DNA of 64,000 nt from Archivesica marissinica (Eukaryota > Mollusca > Bivalvia > Venerida > Vesicomyidae), in the NCBI GenBank assembly GCA_014843695.1, contig CM026400.1, positions 42,453,983-42,517,982 of the forward strand. The letters are read 5' to 3'. Under the pieces are notes generated by a model, which saw only the letters and a program-made list of their open reading frames with translations, had not been told where the DNA came from and searched no databases. Position numbers and translations under genes: made by a program. This document shows, in pieces, positions 1-11,000 of the stretch (the stretch's first letter is position 1; each line of letters begins with the position of its first letter).

Positions 1-857
1 TCAGAGTAGAACAGTATTAAGTTATTAATCAATAAAGTTTTTATAGATTTCTCTATATCCCCCCAAAAAACAATACCTAGATCTTAATACTTTGAAGGTC
101 ACTATCAAGAAGATTTTTCTTCAAAAAGATCAAAGAATCAACAGGCTCTGGGTCTAGCTCTGAAAATATATAGATCTAGTTCTTGTATAAGGCTATGAGC
201 ATAGGCCTACTGGTAATAAAACCAACTACAGGGTAGAGATTTTGTTTATTAGCCTACATATCCCAAACCATACAATAAATAATGGATTAGCTCTAGATTT
301 ATAATTCCAAGCTCTTGCAAATCTGGGATCCCAACTATTATATGGTTCTCTATGAGTCCGCACCCGTTGCTAAAAATAGCAATGTCATCCGGAAGTCAAC
401 AAGGTCAAATAATTCGAAAAATACAACTCGTAGATTTTAAGCCCGATTTATAATTTCAAAGCAAATAAGCTGATATTCCCAGGTCAATATAGTTTAAACA
501 TTGGTTTGTTGTAGCATATAATAAAGACTAAAATGTGTAAAACTAAAGACCTGTTTCAATGTGGTGACGTTTTTATTGTTAAACACCACTTTAAAAATTC
601 GAACTTGCGTGATAGCTTTAACGCTAGCTCTGCAGCAGCAGGTGCACGCTTTGAGGAATGCTAAATATAAAAATAACAGCAAAGTTTTGCTAATTTAGCG
701 AACGTTTTCAAGTATTTTAATTAGAATCGGTAGAAAAAACACACAATGGAATTTTACTCTTCGATACGGCCGATATACGCGATACAGACCCTCCCGATAC
801 GATACGCATATACGTTCATCAGCGTATCGCGGTATACCGGTATATCGCCGCAGCCCT
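1..857. other. Intergenic or intronic, no gene seen
   Basis: AT-rich sequence with no exon-like frame or recognisable element. A short stretch at 755-850 is rich in CGATAC/GTATCG words that can fold back on themselves. If QSOX continues to the left, this is intron sequence of that gene. Confidence 0.5.
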
Positions 858-1222
858 AATAGATATTACTGGGACTACATAGAGATTTAGGTTAATATAC
901 TATTATATCTCCATACAAACAACAGCCATTTAGCTGTCATGCAGTGGATAAGTAGTCGCCATATCTATCCCACCTCCATAGATATTACTGGGACTACATA
1001 GAGATTTAGGTTAATATACTATTATATCTCCATACAAACAACAGCCATTTAGCTGTCATGCAGTGGATAAGTAGTCGCCATATCTATCCCACTTCCATAG
1101 ATATTACTGGGACTACACGAGATTCTGGCCTGCATTATGAACATTGGTTTGGCTACTACATTGTCAATGTATGTCATATTGGTATTGGCGTCAAAAGGTG
1201 CTTCTATGAGGGAAAGGGTTAA
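858..1222. mobile_element. TTAA-flanked MITE, family H, with internal duplication
   Basis: Matches the complete copy at 48197-48440. Its inner end (CTATGAGGGAAAGGGTTAA) finishes at a TTAA at 1219-1222. The opposite terminus is missing, and a block of about 117 bp (starting CATAGAGATTTAGG) is present twice in tandem. The TTAA directly follows the first six intron bases (gtaaag) of the QSOX exon at 1229-1358, so the element sits at intron position +7. TTAA duplication and CCC-starting termini are typical of piggyBac-type elements; that assignment is inference. Confidence 0.75.
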
Positions 1223-1228
1223 CTTTAC

Positions 1229-1358
1229 CTTAGCCAGCACATTGATGAAGTTTTTTAAGGCTGTTAATTTCTCGCCACGTATATCCCGACAGATGGCGAT
1301 CTCCTGTCGTAGTGTGTAATGCAACGCCGATTCCAAGTCCTGCATATACACGGCCGTT
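1229..1358 (-). CDS. QSOX: QSOX exon: start of helix-rich region
   Basis: Exon of 130 nt encoding TAVYMQDLESALHYTLRQE and continuing to LTALKNFINVLAK. The acceptor is tgctttctag and the donor AAG|gtaaag. The first base completes an Arg codon from the exon at 4038-4193, and the exon ends in phase 0. It aligns without gaps to the vertebrate QSOX1 segment beginning IYMADLESALHY. A MITE begins six bases into the following intron. Confidence 0.94.
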
Positions 1359-4300
1359 CTAGAAAGCATAAATAAAACTAAAATGGTATAATAAAAAATA
1401 AAAAATTATACAAATATATTTTAGCTCGATTATGGAAAACTTTCCAAAATTAGCTTACTGTATTTATGGTGTTAAGCCGCGGCCGACCTGGATCAATGCT
1501 TTTCGCTATTCCGATAGTGAAGCTAAAACTCTTGGCTGAATAGCAAACAACATAGATCCTGATCAGACGCGGTGCTACGCCGTGGCTGATATGGATCAAT
1601 GCTGTTTCCAAATGTGATTTTATTTTACCCAGCAGGCAAAGGATAGTGGAAAAAAAGACCATGTTACAAATCTAGATGGCGCGGTGCCAAAATGTCACTG
1701 GTAACAATATTTCAATGTCGTCGCTAGCAGCACAGAGGTTATGAACGTCATAATATTATGTGGCAGGATGTACCTTGATGTAGTGACAACGACGTCCGCC
1801 TAAAATAATCGGCCCGGATTTGTTCGCCTGCCTTGCTGGTGTTTACACAAGTTTCATTAATTTGACCTAGTAACCTAGTTTTATTTATGGAAATGGCTAC
1901 CGGTAGTTATGGAAAGGAACAACGGTTGTTTGTGAGTTTTAGTAAAATTTATAATGATTTTGTCTTAATTTGACATAGTGTTCTGAAAGAAATGGCTTTG
2001 GGCTCAAACTAGTTGCTGACATAGTTTTTAGAAGGAAAATGGCAATTATTAAAAAATCAATGGAACCCAACTTTCATCAAACTTCTGTCACGTCTGGACG
2101 AAATCTAATTAAGAAATAATAAGTATCAACCGCGGTATATCGCAGAATAACCCGAGGTATATCGCAGAATAACCCGAGGTATATCGCAGAATAACCCGAG
2201 GTATATCGCAGAATAACCCGAGGTATATCGCAGAATAACCCGAGGTATATCGCAGAATAACCCCAGTTTGAAGTTCTTATGCGTAGAAATATATCACGAA
2301 GGTATAAGAATAACCCGAGTTTGAAGTTCTTATGCGTAGAAATATATCACGAAGGCCTAAGAATAACCCGAGTTTGAAGTTCTTATGCGTAGAAATATAT
2401 CACGAAGGCATAAGAATAACCCCAGTTTGAAGTTCTTATGCGTAGAAATATATCACGAAGGCATAAGAATAACCCGAGTTTGAAGTTCTTATGCGTAGAA
2501 ATATATCACGAAGGCCTAAGAATAACCCCAGTTTGAAGTTCTTATGCGTAGAAATATATCACGAAGGCCGAAGAATAACCCGAGTTTGAAGTTCTTATGC
2601 GTAGAAATATATCACGAAGGCCGAAGAATAACCCGAGTTTGAAGTTCTTATGCGTAGAAATATATCACGAAGGCCGAAGAATAACCCCAGTTTGAAGTTC
2701 TTATGCGTAGAAATATATCACGAAGGCCGAAGAATAACCCGAGTTTGAAGTTCTTATGCGTAGAAATATATCACGAAGGCCTAAGAATAACCAGAGTTTG
2801 AAGTTCTTATGCGTAGAAATATATCACGAAGGCCTAAGAATAACCCGAGTTTGAAGTTCTTATGCGTAGAAATATATCACGAAGGCCGAAGAATAACCCG
2901 AGTTTGAAGTTCTTATGCGTAGAAATATATCACGAAGGCCGAAGAATAACCCGAGTTTGAAGTTCTTATGCGTAGAAATATATCATGAAGGCCGAAGAAT
3001 AACCCGAGTTTGAAGTTCTTATGCGTAAAAATATATCACGAAGGCCGAAGAATAACCCATTTCTACGCATAAGAACTTCAAACTCGGGTTATTCTGCGAT
3101 ATACCACGGTTGATACTTATTATTTCGATTCTAACACTACTTAATTTTAGACGAGAATCAAAGGAGTATTTTCTTCAAACGCGGTGCTACACCGCTGCAT
3201 TTGGCTTTCGAAATTTCCGCCCGCGTAAGGGGTAATGACGTTATTTTTATGGAAAATATCAATCTAGTGCATAAATGAACAAAAGTTGTAACTGTCAAAT
3301 AAAACTGTACAGAATAGTAACTGAAACGTTACTTAACAGAAAAACAAGACGGACAAGAGATTATCTGATTCTAAAAATAGCTTACTTCCGCGAATTCCCA
3401 CGGTAGTATTTACAAACATCACATGACTTTCATTCATAAAACTTTACACGCATTGTATAAATGGAATAGCCAAAACATGGTGCGCGCGGAGCATAGTTCA
3501 AGGTAGGTATATCGCAGAATAACCCGAGGTAGATTTTACTCTACAAGTATGTATGTTATTAGCTGGGTCGTGTTAGAATGAAAAATAGACTTGCTACAGT
3601 GTGAACAAGCCAATTATTGGATAGACAATGGTCCTGGAGGTCCTGGAGGTTATAAAATAATTCTCAGACTCAACCAATCAAATCACTTTGAGGAGAAGAA
3701 TTATATAAGACCCTGTCTTTCATTCTAATTCTTTTTCTGTAGTTTGATATGTGTAATGTATGCATTGTTCAATATGTATTATATTGGGAAATAAAATATG
3801 TTTAAACTAATCAAATCACAAGACCTCGAGTTCGAAATTTGAGAAAAGTTTTACAACCTCCGAACCAGCAATGGGTTAATTTGCTTTTGTTCGTATTTGG
3901 GTTTTAATTTGCACCAACAGCTTAGATAATATAGCGACACCGCAAGTGCGATTCGAACATACAGCGGTGATGTGCAAGTGATTTGAAATCAACTCAGCCA
4001 TGTAGGCCCCAGTAAGGGGTTAAACAACAGACTAAACCTGGTATCCTGTGTATCTGCAACAGGTATATTATCTGTGTTATCAACATCATGGTTCTTTGGT
4101 CTCTGACTGACATACTGGTCCCCGGCTTTCAGTTGGGCAGATGTTAGTAAGTTCTTCAAGGCGGATACCATCCCATCCCTCGTATTATCAGTTCTATAAA
4201 CAGAGATAGAGATGTTACATCTAAAATCCATCATAGATCCGGGAAATCCATCATAGATCCGGGAAATCCATCATAGATCCGGGAAATCCATCATAGATCC

Positions 4301-7300
4301 GGGAAACCGGGAAATCCATCATAGATCCGGGAAATCCATCATAGATCCGGGAAATCCATCATAGATCCGGGAAATCCATCATAGATCCGGGAAATCCATC
4401 ATAGATCCGGGAAAACCTCCATTTTCTTGCAACTATCTACTCTACAAGATGTAAATTAAAAGTTTAAAATTTATTTATTTTACAACAATTGCGAAGCAAG
4501 TTTTAACAACTTATATTAATCACTCTCATTGGCTCGGATGAAAGCGTAAATGTGGTCATTCGTGTGGGAGGAAACCGGAATACCCGGAGAAAACACACCT
4601 GTCCGATCAGGTGACCACCGTACATACATACTCACATAATTCTCGGATCGAACCCGGGTTTCATTGGTGAGAAGCGAGCGCGCTAACCACTGCGCTAATC
4701 GAAGAGGTATATTACGGATATCTCCATACTGCTGATAAGCAATAGGCATACTGTACAACATACCCATTGTATCTCCATACTGCTGATAAGCAATAGGCAT
4801 ACTGTACAACATACCCATTGTATCTCCATACTGCTGATAAGCAATAGGCATACTGTACAACATATCCATTGTATCTCCATACTGCTGATAAGCAATAGGC
4901 ACACTGTACAACATACCCATTGTATCTCCATACTGCTGATAAGCAATAGGCATACTGTACAACATACCCATTGTATCTCCATACTGCTGATAAGCAATAG
5001 GCATACTGTACAACATACCCATTGTATCTCCATACTGCTGATAAGCAATAGGCATACTGTACAACATACCCATTGTATCTCCATACTGCTGATAAGCAAT
5101 AGGCAAACTGTACTACATACTCATTGTATCTCCATACTGCTGATAAGCAATAGGCAAACTGTACTACATACTCATTGTATCTCCATACTGCTGATAAGCA
5201 ATAGGCAAACTGTACTACATACTCATTGTATCTCCATACTGCTGATAAGCAATAGGCATACTGTACAACATAACCCATTGTATCTCCATACTGCTGATAA
5301 GCAATAGGCAAACTGTACTACATACTCATTGTATCTCCATACTGCTGATAAGCAATAGGCATTGTATCTCCATACTGCTGATAAGCAATAGGCACACTGT
5401 ACTACATACTCATTGTACCTCCATACTGCTGATAAGCAATAGGCATACTGTACAACATACCCATTGTATCTCCATACTGCTGATAAGCAATAGGCACACT
5501 GTACAACATACCCATTGTATCTCCATACTGCTGATAAACAATAGGCACACTGTACAACATATCCATTGTATCTCCATACTGCTGATAAGCAATAGGCACA
5601 CTGTACTACATACTCATTGTACCTCCATACTGCTGATAAGCAATAGGCATACTGTACAACATACCCATTGTATCTCCATACTGCTGATAAGCAATAGGCA
5701 AACTGTACTACATACTCATTGTATCTCCATACTGCTGATAAGCAATAGGCACACTGTACTACATACTCATTGTATCTCCATACTGCTGATAAGCATTAGG
5801 CACACTGTACTACATACCCAGTGTATATCCATACTGCTGATAAGCAATAGGCATACTGTACTACATGTCCACTGTATCTCCATACTGCTGATAAGCAATA
5901 GGCACACTGTACTACATACCCATTGTATCTCCATACTGCTGATAAGCATTAGGCACACTATACTACATTCGCAATAATAACTACCTAAGGGAATAGATAA
6001 TGGTGTGGAATGGTAGCTATAAAAGTAAAGTGTTTGTTTATTATAGTGTCACCCACTCCTATTAGAAAGGGCCAGCCATTACTGACTTATGAGACACCTT
6101 TTTTATGAGCATCTGTACTTCCCGAATCCTATCCTTGAAGGCCACGCGCAAGGAAATCAGTACACATTATTTAACTAGCTGGCGGCTCACCAACCGGCCA
6201 TATCAGAATGAACCCATGATGAGGTTCGAACATTAGACCTCTCGCTCCGTAGGTGGATGCCTTAACCACTAGGCCAAGGAGACGGTATGTGGGAAGCAAT
6301 AAAGGTGTTATATATGGTGTGGTACGAACATTTTCTTAGAAGTAATCTTTTTATAATTACAGTCAAACCTGTGCTAAGCAGCCAACCAAGGGAACACAAC
6401 AAGTGGCTGCTAAGTACAGGTGGCTGCTTAATAGAGGTCAAATGTATAATAAAACAGCAAATTGGGAATCTGGAAACTGGCTGCTTAATACAGGTTGGCT
6501 GCCTAATAGAGGTGACCACTGACACAGGAGTATTTTTGGAGAATCTCCTCTGGCTCTTTTACGTGCACGGTGTACAGCATCGACACGAGACCTCGGTTTA
6601 ATAATACCTGAAAGACTGTTAATTTGATTAGGGTCAGACGAGGGATCGAACCTGCGATCCCTGAAATACAAGTCCATCGAGTTAACCACTGGACTACAGT
6701 GCCGTGTTCTTACATGTACTCCAATAATTAGCCTTACTTTGCCATCCTGGTGAAAGTACTGTCCCGGTTTATGAGGTACAGGGAGGGGAACACCGAGATA
6801 CCGAACTGGAGTACCGAGTCCTTCACCATTCTTCTCACTAACAGTGATTTATAGCGGTATGTATCAAGAATAATCTGCAAATATATCATACGGCATCAAT
6901 TGAAACTTTCTTATTGTTTTTCTAGTTCAACAATGAAACAAACCCTCTAACAACTTACCATACATACTCGCCTATAAGACGTGTTTTTTACCACCACATT
7001 ATGGCCTCAAAGTGGCCTCCCGTCTTATAAGTGAGTGCTTAAAAAATATATTTTAAAATGTGTTAAATAGTTATGTTTTAGAAAAGAAAGCACTGACCAA
7101 ACATGCAATTCATACTTGTGCCGTGTGTCCATTTTATCGACCCGTCTTATATGCGAGTGCATGCCAAAACCCATAGATTTCAGGACCAAAGAATGGGGTT
7201 GTCATGTAGGCGAGATCGTCTTATATGCGAGTGCAGATGGTAATCAAAGCACATGGTGATCTCTTTCCAAATTTACCAGTAGCAGATATTTGCACAGAAT

Positions 7301-10066
7301 ACTTGTAGTCACAAATGCTCTACATAGACTGTGACCTGTGCAAGGTCACAAAGGTCATATTTGCAAGGTTAAAAATATGCCTCCATAACTTCTTTTATCC
7401 ATTTACCAGGTAGGGGGTCCTCTTACAGGGTGATGTGGGAGAAGTCTCCCTGAGTTGCACAACTTTCCCCTATATGGGGGCCAGCGAAGGAAAATTGATT
7501 TCACATAGACAGGTAAGTTTAAACTGTATTTATTCAATTTTAAATTTATATATATATAACATACACACATTCTTGATCTTACACCACTATGCAAGAATAT
7601 AATGCCGTTTCTAAAATGCAGTCATATCATTTATCACAGAAAGGTCATGTTTCTATTTTATTACGGTGTTCCAATCAATGTGTACAGTGGAGAGAAATCC
7701 AATAAGCTTTTAGCTTTCATTTCAATCCACTTGTATTTATTGTGTACATAATTGTTTGTTGTAAATGATAAAGGTTTATTCTAGAGGGGAAACAATGGGG
7801 GCAGGGTGGGTCAGAATAGGGGCAGGGTGCATTTTGAGCCACGATGAGGTGCGGGAGGGGGTATTTTGGGGTTAGCCCATAGAAACTTTTTGCTAAATTA
7901 CTGTGATTGATCAGAGGCAGCAAGGCAGGACATATTGGTGAAAAGTGTGAACGAGTTCAAGTTATATATGTCTTTTTATGAATGCAAGAGGGCGGGGCTA
8001 ATGAGCAAACGGGCAGGGTCAAAAAGGGCAGGGCGGCGCGCCTAGAAAAACCATAATTATGTTATACAAAGTTGAATAAAAATGTTCAAAATAATGATCC
8101 AACCTTCACAAAGTACATGATTCGTCCTCAAAATGTTTCGTACTCGTAATAACATGAATGATACACTCATCAATTCTGCCCTTTTGAGGACAGGCAACAT
8201 GCAAAAATGCCCTTTTTTCTACCTGCGCCCTGGCCCTTTTTCAGTCTGGTGAAAACACAATTTTACAAAAGTACACATTTAAGCACTGAGGCACAAAGGA
8301 GCCTTTCCAAAGACTATGTACCGGTACATGTACGTGGTCATAGTGTATTTTAACCCTATTTTGTTGAAATTTATTAAATATTACCATTTAAGGACCCAAT
8401 CTCGCGCTCTCTCACTTCTCTCAAAAATTATCACCTCGAATGACACAGCTAACAGAAATAACATCCTTTAAAGGGCCTGTATGTACTCTACAAAACATTC
8501 TTTAAATGGTATATATGTACTCTACAAAACATCCTTTAAAGGGCCTATATGTACTCTACAAAACACCCTTTAAAGGGCCTGTATGTACTCTACAAAACAC
8601 CCTTTAAAGGGCCTATATGCACTCTACAAAACACCCTTTAAACGGCCTGTATGTACTCTACAAAACACCCTTTAAACGGCCTGTATGTACTCTACAAAAC
8701 TTCCTTTAAAGGGCCTGTTTGCACTCTACAAAACGTCCTTTAAAGGGCCTGTATGCACTCTACAAAATGTCCTTTAAAGGGCCTGTATGTACTGAGAATC
8801 ATCAATAACATAAACAAAGGACTATAGAAATGCTTTTAGACAAAACAAATAGAGAAATATGGAGGTGAAACTTTTGTTTCATTGCAATTTGTCGATCAAT
8901 CATATCAGATATATTAGTGCCAGAGATACATTACCGGGTATATATACACACAATGTTTTAAATTCTTGGCTTAAAAATCTATACAGACTTCAATAATACT
9001 AATGTCGGGGCTCATCATACGGGGTGACAATGGCGTAATAGTCGCCCTAGGGACCATGAATTCGCAACCTGGGCAACCCCACATCTCCCTAATCAAATAA
9101 AAAAAATTGTTTTAAAAATTTGTGCAATGTTATGAATACAAAATCTTGTCCAGTAAGCTACATGTAATGGCTATTGAAAATCAGCTATATATATATTGTA
9201 AAATGTTATTATGTGGAATAAAATGTTCGTATTCACAAAGCACTTCTTCTATATTCTATTAAAATGTTGTATGGTCATAATTTAGTATATACAAATTTAT
9301 TTTTAGCTCGATTGTGAAACAAATTCTTTCAACTTATATTAATCACTCTTGAGACCTCATTCCTGATGGAATCCATCACCCTGAAGGAGAGAGAAGAGGC
9401 AATGTGGAATTTAAATGCCTTGCCTAAGGGCACATTTAAGGTGTATTTTAACCCTATTGTGTCGACATATATTAAATAACATCATTAAATACAAACGACA
9501 TATGGTGGTGATATTTGAACATTTGGGTGTTCGCGTCAGACCCCTACAAGATGGATGTGAACTGATAGTCATCTGTACTGACCTGTCTACCAATGTAGGA
9601 TGCTGGTTCCTCAAATACAAATGCATTATGGTGGTGATATTTGAACATTTGTGTACTCCCGTCAGACACCTACAGCAGGGTTCCCTCTGTCTGAATGTTT
9701 GTCTGCGCCACTTCTATCGCCAATTGAAAAACACTGGAGCCAAGTTAAAAAAACTTGGAGCCAACTAAGAGCCTATATATAGTTCACAAATAAACATTTA
9801 AAGCCATGCATGTATTTGACAAAACATGTGCAAAAAAAAAAAAAGAAAAAAAAAATTGCGCCGAATATTTTCGCCAACTCACAAAATTTAGCGCCACTAT
9901 TTGTTTTTTTGTCACAATTGGCGACCGACAGCGGGAACGCTGCTACAGGATGAGTGTGAACTGATCTTTACTGACCTGTCTACCGATGTAGGACTCTGGT
10001 TCCTCAAATACAAATGCCACATGTTTGTGATGGTCCTTAGTCTCATCCCAAATGTCCTGCATTGAC
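1229..10066 (-). CDS. QSOX: QSOX (quiescin sulfhydryl oxidase), partial gene, 4 exons
   Basis: QSOX is a secretory-pathway flavoenzyme that makes disulfide bonds in client proteins and passes electrons to oxygen. The family order is a redox-active thioredoxin domain (CGHC), an inactive thioredoxin domain, a helix-rich region and an FAD-binding ERV/ALR domain. Four exons read here, in order 10066-9976, 6874-6738, 4193-4038, 1358-1229. Exons 1 and 2 match the second thioredoxin domain (AFVFEEPESYIGRQ; VRRMVKDSVLQFGISVFPS). Exon 3 is a variable linker. Exon 4 carries YMQDLESALHYTLRQE and LTALKNFINVLAK, a close match to vertebrate QSOX1. All junctions are AG/GT and phases agree (0, 2, 2, 0). The FAD domain lies beyond the left edge. 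The CGHC exons should be at higher coordinates but were not seen and may lie in the 11001-12000 gap. QSOX1 versus QSOX2 cannot be decided. Confidence 0.93.
1470..1655. repeat. Degenerate MITE family F copy
   Basis: Shares the words AGCAAACAACATAGATCCTG, CTGATCAG and GGCTGATATGGATCAATG with the better copies at 47279-47524 and 18236-18475. Terminal repeats are not recognisable here. Confidence 0.5.
2131..2262. repeat. 22-bp tandem array, about 6 copies
   Basis: Monomer begins GAGGTATATCGCAGAATAAC. The copies are near identical. The array is continuous with the left arm of the surrounding inverted repeat, and one stray copy of the motif occurs at about 3506-3531. Confidence 0.93.
2263..3058. 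repeat. 53-bp tandem array, 15 copies
   Basis: Monomer begins GAGTTTGAAGTTCTTATGCG and ends in AAGAATAACCC, sharing the AGAATAACCC word with the neighbouring 22-bp monomer. Substitutions concentrate at two or three positions (GGCCTAAG, GGCCGAAG, GGCATAAG). Confidence 0.95.
3127..3683. other. QSOX intron, nothing clear
   Basis: No exon-like frame or element recognised apart from one isolated copy of the 22-bp motif near 3506-3531. Confidence 0.5.
3684..3808 (+). mobile_element. Retroposon tail, family J
   Basis: Matches in reverse orientation the insertion at 49352-49477. The shared sequence starts near GAGGAGAAGAATTATATAAG and ends GGGAAATAAAATATGTTTAA. Two copies, one with a clear target duplication, show that it is mobile. 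No coding capacity is visible. Confidence 0.65.
4038..4193 (-). CDS. QSOX: QSOX exon: linker between Trx2 and helical region
   Basis: Exon of 156 nt. The acceptor has a long pyrimidine tract (ctctatctctgtttatag) and the donor is CCAG|gtttag. It encodes TDNTRDGMVSALKNLLTSAQ followed by a hydrophilic Asn/Asp-rich stretch ending VADTQDT. Phase 2 on both sides fits the flanking QSOX exons. The first half lies where vertebrate QSOX1 has SFYTAYLQRLSGLT; the second half is poorly conserved and is placed by phase and position. Confidence 0.85.
4229..4416. repeat. 20-bp tandem array, about 9 copies
   Basis: Monomer GATCCGGGAAATCCATCATA, nearly perfect, with one short irregular unit at about 4301-4311. 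It starts about 35 bp intron-side of the acceptor of the QSOX exon 4038-4193. Confidence 0.93.
4461..4704 (-). mobile_element. SINE family A
   Basis: Full-length tRNA-derived SINE. Read on the minus strand, the head has an A box (TAGCGCAGTGGTTAGCGCGC) and a B box (GGGTTCGATCC). A conserved body motif (GGAGGAAACCGG) and an ATTAATATAAGTTGTTA-type tail follow. The body resembles the deeply conserved Nin-type SINE domain of marine invertebrates; that identification is from memory and unverified. Confidence 0.85.
4723..5970. repeat. 51-bp tandem array, about 24 copies
   Basis: Monomer begins TACTGCTGATAAGCAATAGG. Two variant classes differ at CATACTGTACAACATACCCA versus CAAACTGTACTACATACTCA and occur in runs. 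One unit near 5360 is truncated. Because 51 is divisible by 3 and the minus frames lack stops, several apparent repeat proteins appear; they are artefacts. The array begins about 20 bp past the head of the SINE at 4461-4704. Confidence 0.95.
6024..6286 (-). mobile_element. SINE family G
   Basis: tRNA-headed element read on the minus strand: A box TGGCCTAGTGGTTAAGGC, B box near GTTCGAACCTCATC. A body shared with the copy at 39293-39755 follows (CCAGCCATTACTGACTTATG on the plus strand). Confidence 0.75.
6364..6532. repeat. Interspersed repeat E (GGCTGCTTAAT motif)
   Basis: Contains several copies of GTGGCTGCTTAATACAGGT-type words. Related copies lie at 46990-47260 and 48076-48196. The element has an internal degenerate tandem structure. 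Confidence 0.6.
6536..6705 (-). mobile_element. SINE family D, partial
   Basis: On the minus strand a tRNA-like head (AGTGGTTAACTCGATGGAC; B box GGTTCGATCCC) leads into a body shared with 36090-36370, 37230-37520 and 57466-57718 (GAGGTCTCGTGTC, GTGCACGTAAAAG). Confidence 0.75.
6738..6874 (-). CDS. QSOX: QSOX exon: Trx2 core
   Basis: Exon of 137 nt; acceptor tatatttgcag, donor GCAAA|gtaagg. It starts in phase 0 and ends in phase 2. It encodes VRRMVKDSVLQFGISVFPS and then SLYLINRDSTFTRMA, aligning residue for residue with the vertebrate QSOX segment that contains VRRVLN and KFGVTDFPSCYLLF. The FP-S motif is the cis-proline position of the thioredoxin fold. Confidence 0.95.
6955..7243. mobile_element. 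MITE family K with inverted ends
   Basis: Ends are inverted copies: TTACCATACATACTCGCCTA at the left, and TAGGCGAG/ATATGCGAGTG-type words before ATGGTAA at the right. The shared core is ACTCGC-TATAAGACG. The interior holds a further CGTCTTATATGCGAGTGCA copy. No ORF; superfamily not decided. It sits 80 bp upstream of a QSOX acceptor. Confidence 0.65.
7244..8461. other. QSOX intron, no gene seen
   Basis: No convincing exon or element. 7790-7870 and 7980-8040 are G-rich with repeated GGGCAGGG words, and 8160-8240 has matching C-rich CCTTTTT/GCCCT words. Confidence 0.5.
8462..8795. repeat. 34-bp tandem array, about 9.5 copies
   Basis: Monomer begins GGCCTGTATGTACTCTACAA and contains CCCTTTAAAGGG, a 12-bp palindrome in the perfect copies. 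Confidence 0.93.
9296..9432 (-). mobile_element. SINE family B, 3' part
   Basis: Minus-strand copy carrying the family B body (GATGGATTCCATCAGGAATG) and its tail, which is complementary to TTAGCTCGATTGTGAAACAA. The tRNA head is absent. Confidence 0.75.
9490..9669 (-). pseudogene. Two decayed copies of the QSOX Trx2 exon
   Basis: Downstream of the QSOX exon 9976-10066 are two tandem diverged copies. The nearer (9583-9669) has acceptor ctgtag, donor CAG|gtcagt and an open frame ending NAFVFEEPASYIGRQ, close to AFVFEEPESYIGRQ in the real exon. Its 87-nt length, against 91 nt, does not preserve phase. The farther copy (about 9490-9546) keeps KYHHH and SFVF and then runs into a stop. They could be relics or a once-alternative exon. 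Confidence 0.7.
9976..10066 (-). CDS. QSOX: QSOX exon: start of Trx2
   Basis: Exon of 91 nt; acceptor gttactacag, donor AGACAG|gtcagt. After one base of a split codon it encodes SMQDIWDETKDHHKHVAFVF and then EEPESYIGRQ. This matches the vertebrate stretch ending EEYLALIFEKGGSYLGRE. It ends in phase 0, agreeing with the next exon at 6874. Confidence 0.93.
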
Positions 10067-10179
10067 CTGTAGTAACAAAGACTTTCTACATATACAAATA
10101 ACTGTATATCAAGAAGTTATGGGAATCCTCAATGGCCAACAATATTTTTCACCTTTTACAGGAACATCAATTTTTTTAA

Positions 10180-11000
10180 AGATATATAATATTCATCTCC
10201 CCTGAGCTAGGGGTATCATTATAAAAGATATATAATATTCATCTCCCCTGAGCTAGGGGTATCATTATAAAAGATATATAATATTCATCTACCCTGAGCT
10301 AGGGGTATCATTATAAAAAATATATAATATTCATCTCCCTGAGCTAGGGGTATCATTATAAAAAATATATAATATTCATCTCCCTGAGCTAGGGGTATCA
10401 TTATAAAAAATATATAATATTCATCTCCCTGAGCTAGGGGTATCATTATAAAAAATATATAATATTCATCTCCCTGAGCTAGGGGTATCATTATAAAAAA
10501 TATATAATATTCATCTCCCCTGAGCTAGGGGTATCATTATAAAAAATATATAATATTCATCCCTGAGCTAGGGGTATCATTATAAAAAATATATAATATT
10601 CATCTCCCTGAGCTAGGGGTATCATTATAAAAAATATATAATATTCATCTCCCCTGAGCTAGGGGTATCATTATAAAAGATATATAATATTCATCTCCCT
10701 GAGCTAGGGGTATCATTATAAAAAATATATAATATTCATCTCCCTGAGCTAGGGGTATCATTATAAAAAATATTAATATTCATCTCCCTGAGCTAGGGGT
10801 ATCATTATAAAAATATATAATATTCATCTCCCTGAGCTAGGGGTATCATTATAAAAAATATATAATATTCATCTCCCCTGAGCTAGGGGTATCATTATAA
10901 AAAATATATAATATTCATCTCCCTGAGCTAGGGGTATCATTATAAAAAATATATAATATTCATCTCCCTGAGCTAGGGGTATCATTATAAAAAATATTTA
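10180..11000. repeat. 45-bp tandem array, at least 18 copies, enters gap
   Basis: Monomer begins AAAAAATATATAATATTCAT and includes CCCTGAGCTAGGGG, an imperfect palindrome. CTCCCC/CTCCC length variants are mixed. The array runs straight into the N gap, so true length is unknown. Confidence 0.94.

Larger units (their letters stand above)
2113..3126. repeat. Inverted-repeat element holding two tandem arrays
   Basis: The arms at 2113-2156 and 3083-3126 are inverted copies of 44 bp with one mismatch (left arm begins GAAATAATAAGTATCAACCG). Between them sit a 22-bp array and a 53-bp array. The right arm's inner flank (3059-3082) is an inverted copy of part of the 53-bp monomer, so arm and array come from one ancestral unit. 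It lies in the QSOX intron between the exons at 4038 and 1358. Confidence 0.85.

Noticed and set aside
3989..4234. Continuous 81-codon ORF starting at 4234 taken as the exon
   Set aside because: The first part (MDFRCNISIS) is intron: a strong acceptor at 4194-4195 gives the only phase that joins the upstream QSOX exon, and a donor at 4037 ends it before the ORF stop.
4516..5106. 196-codon ORF with MPIAYQQYGDTMGMLYS repeats
   Set aside because: 51-bp array translation; the non-repeat C-terminal part is the translated SINE A body.
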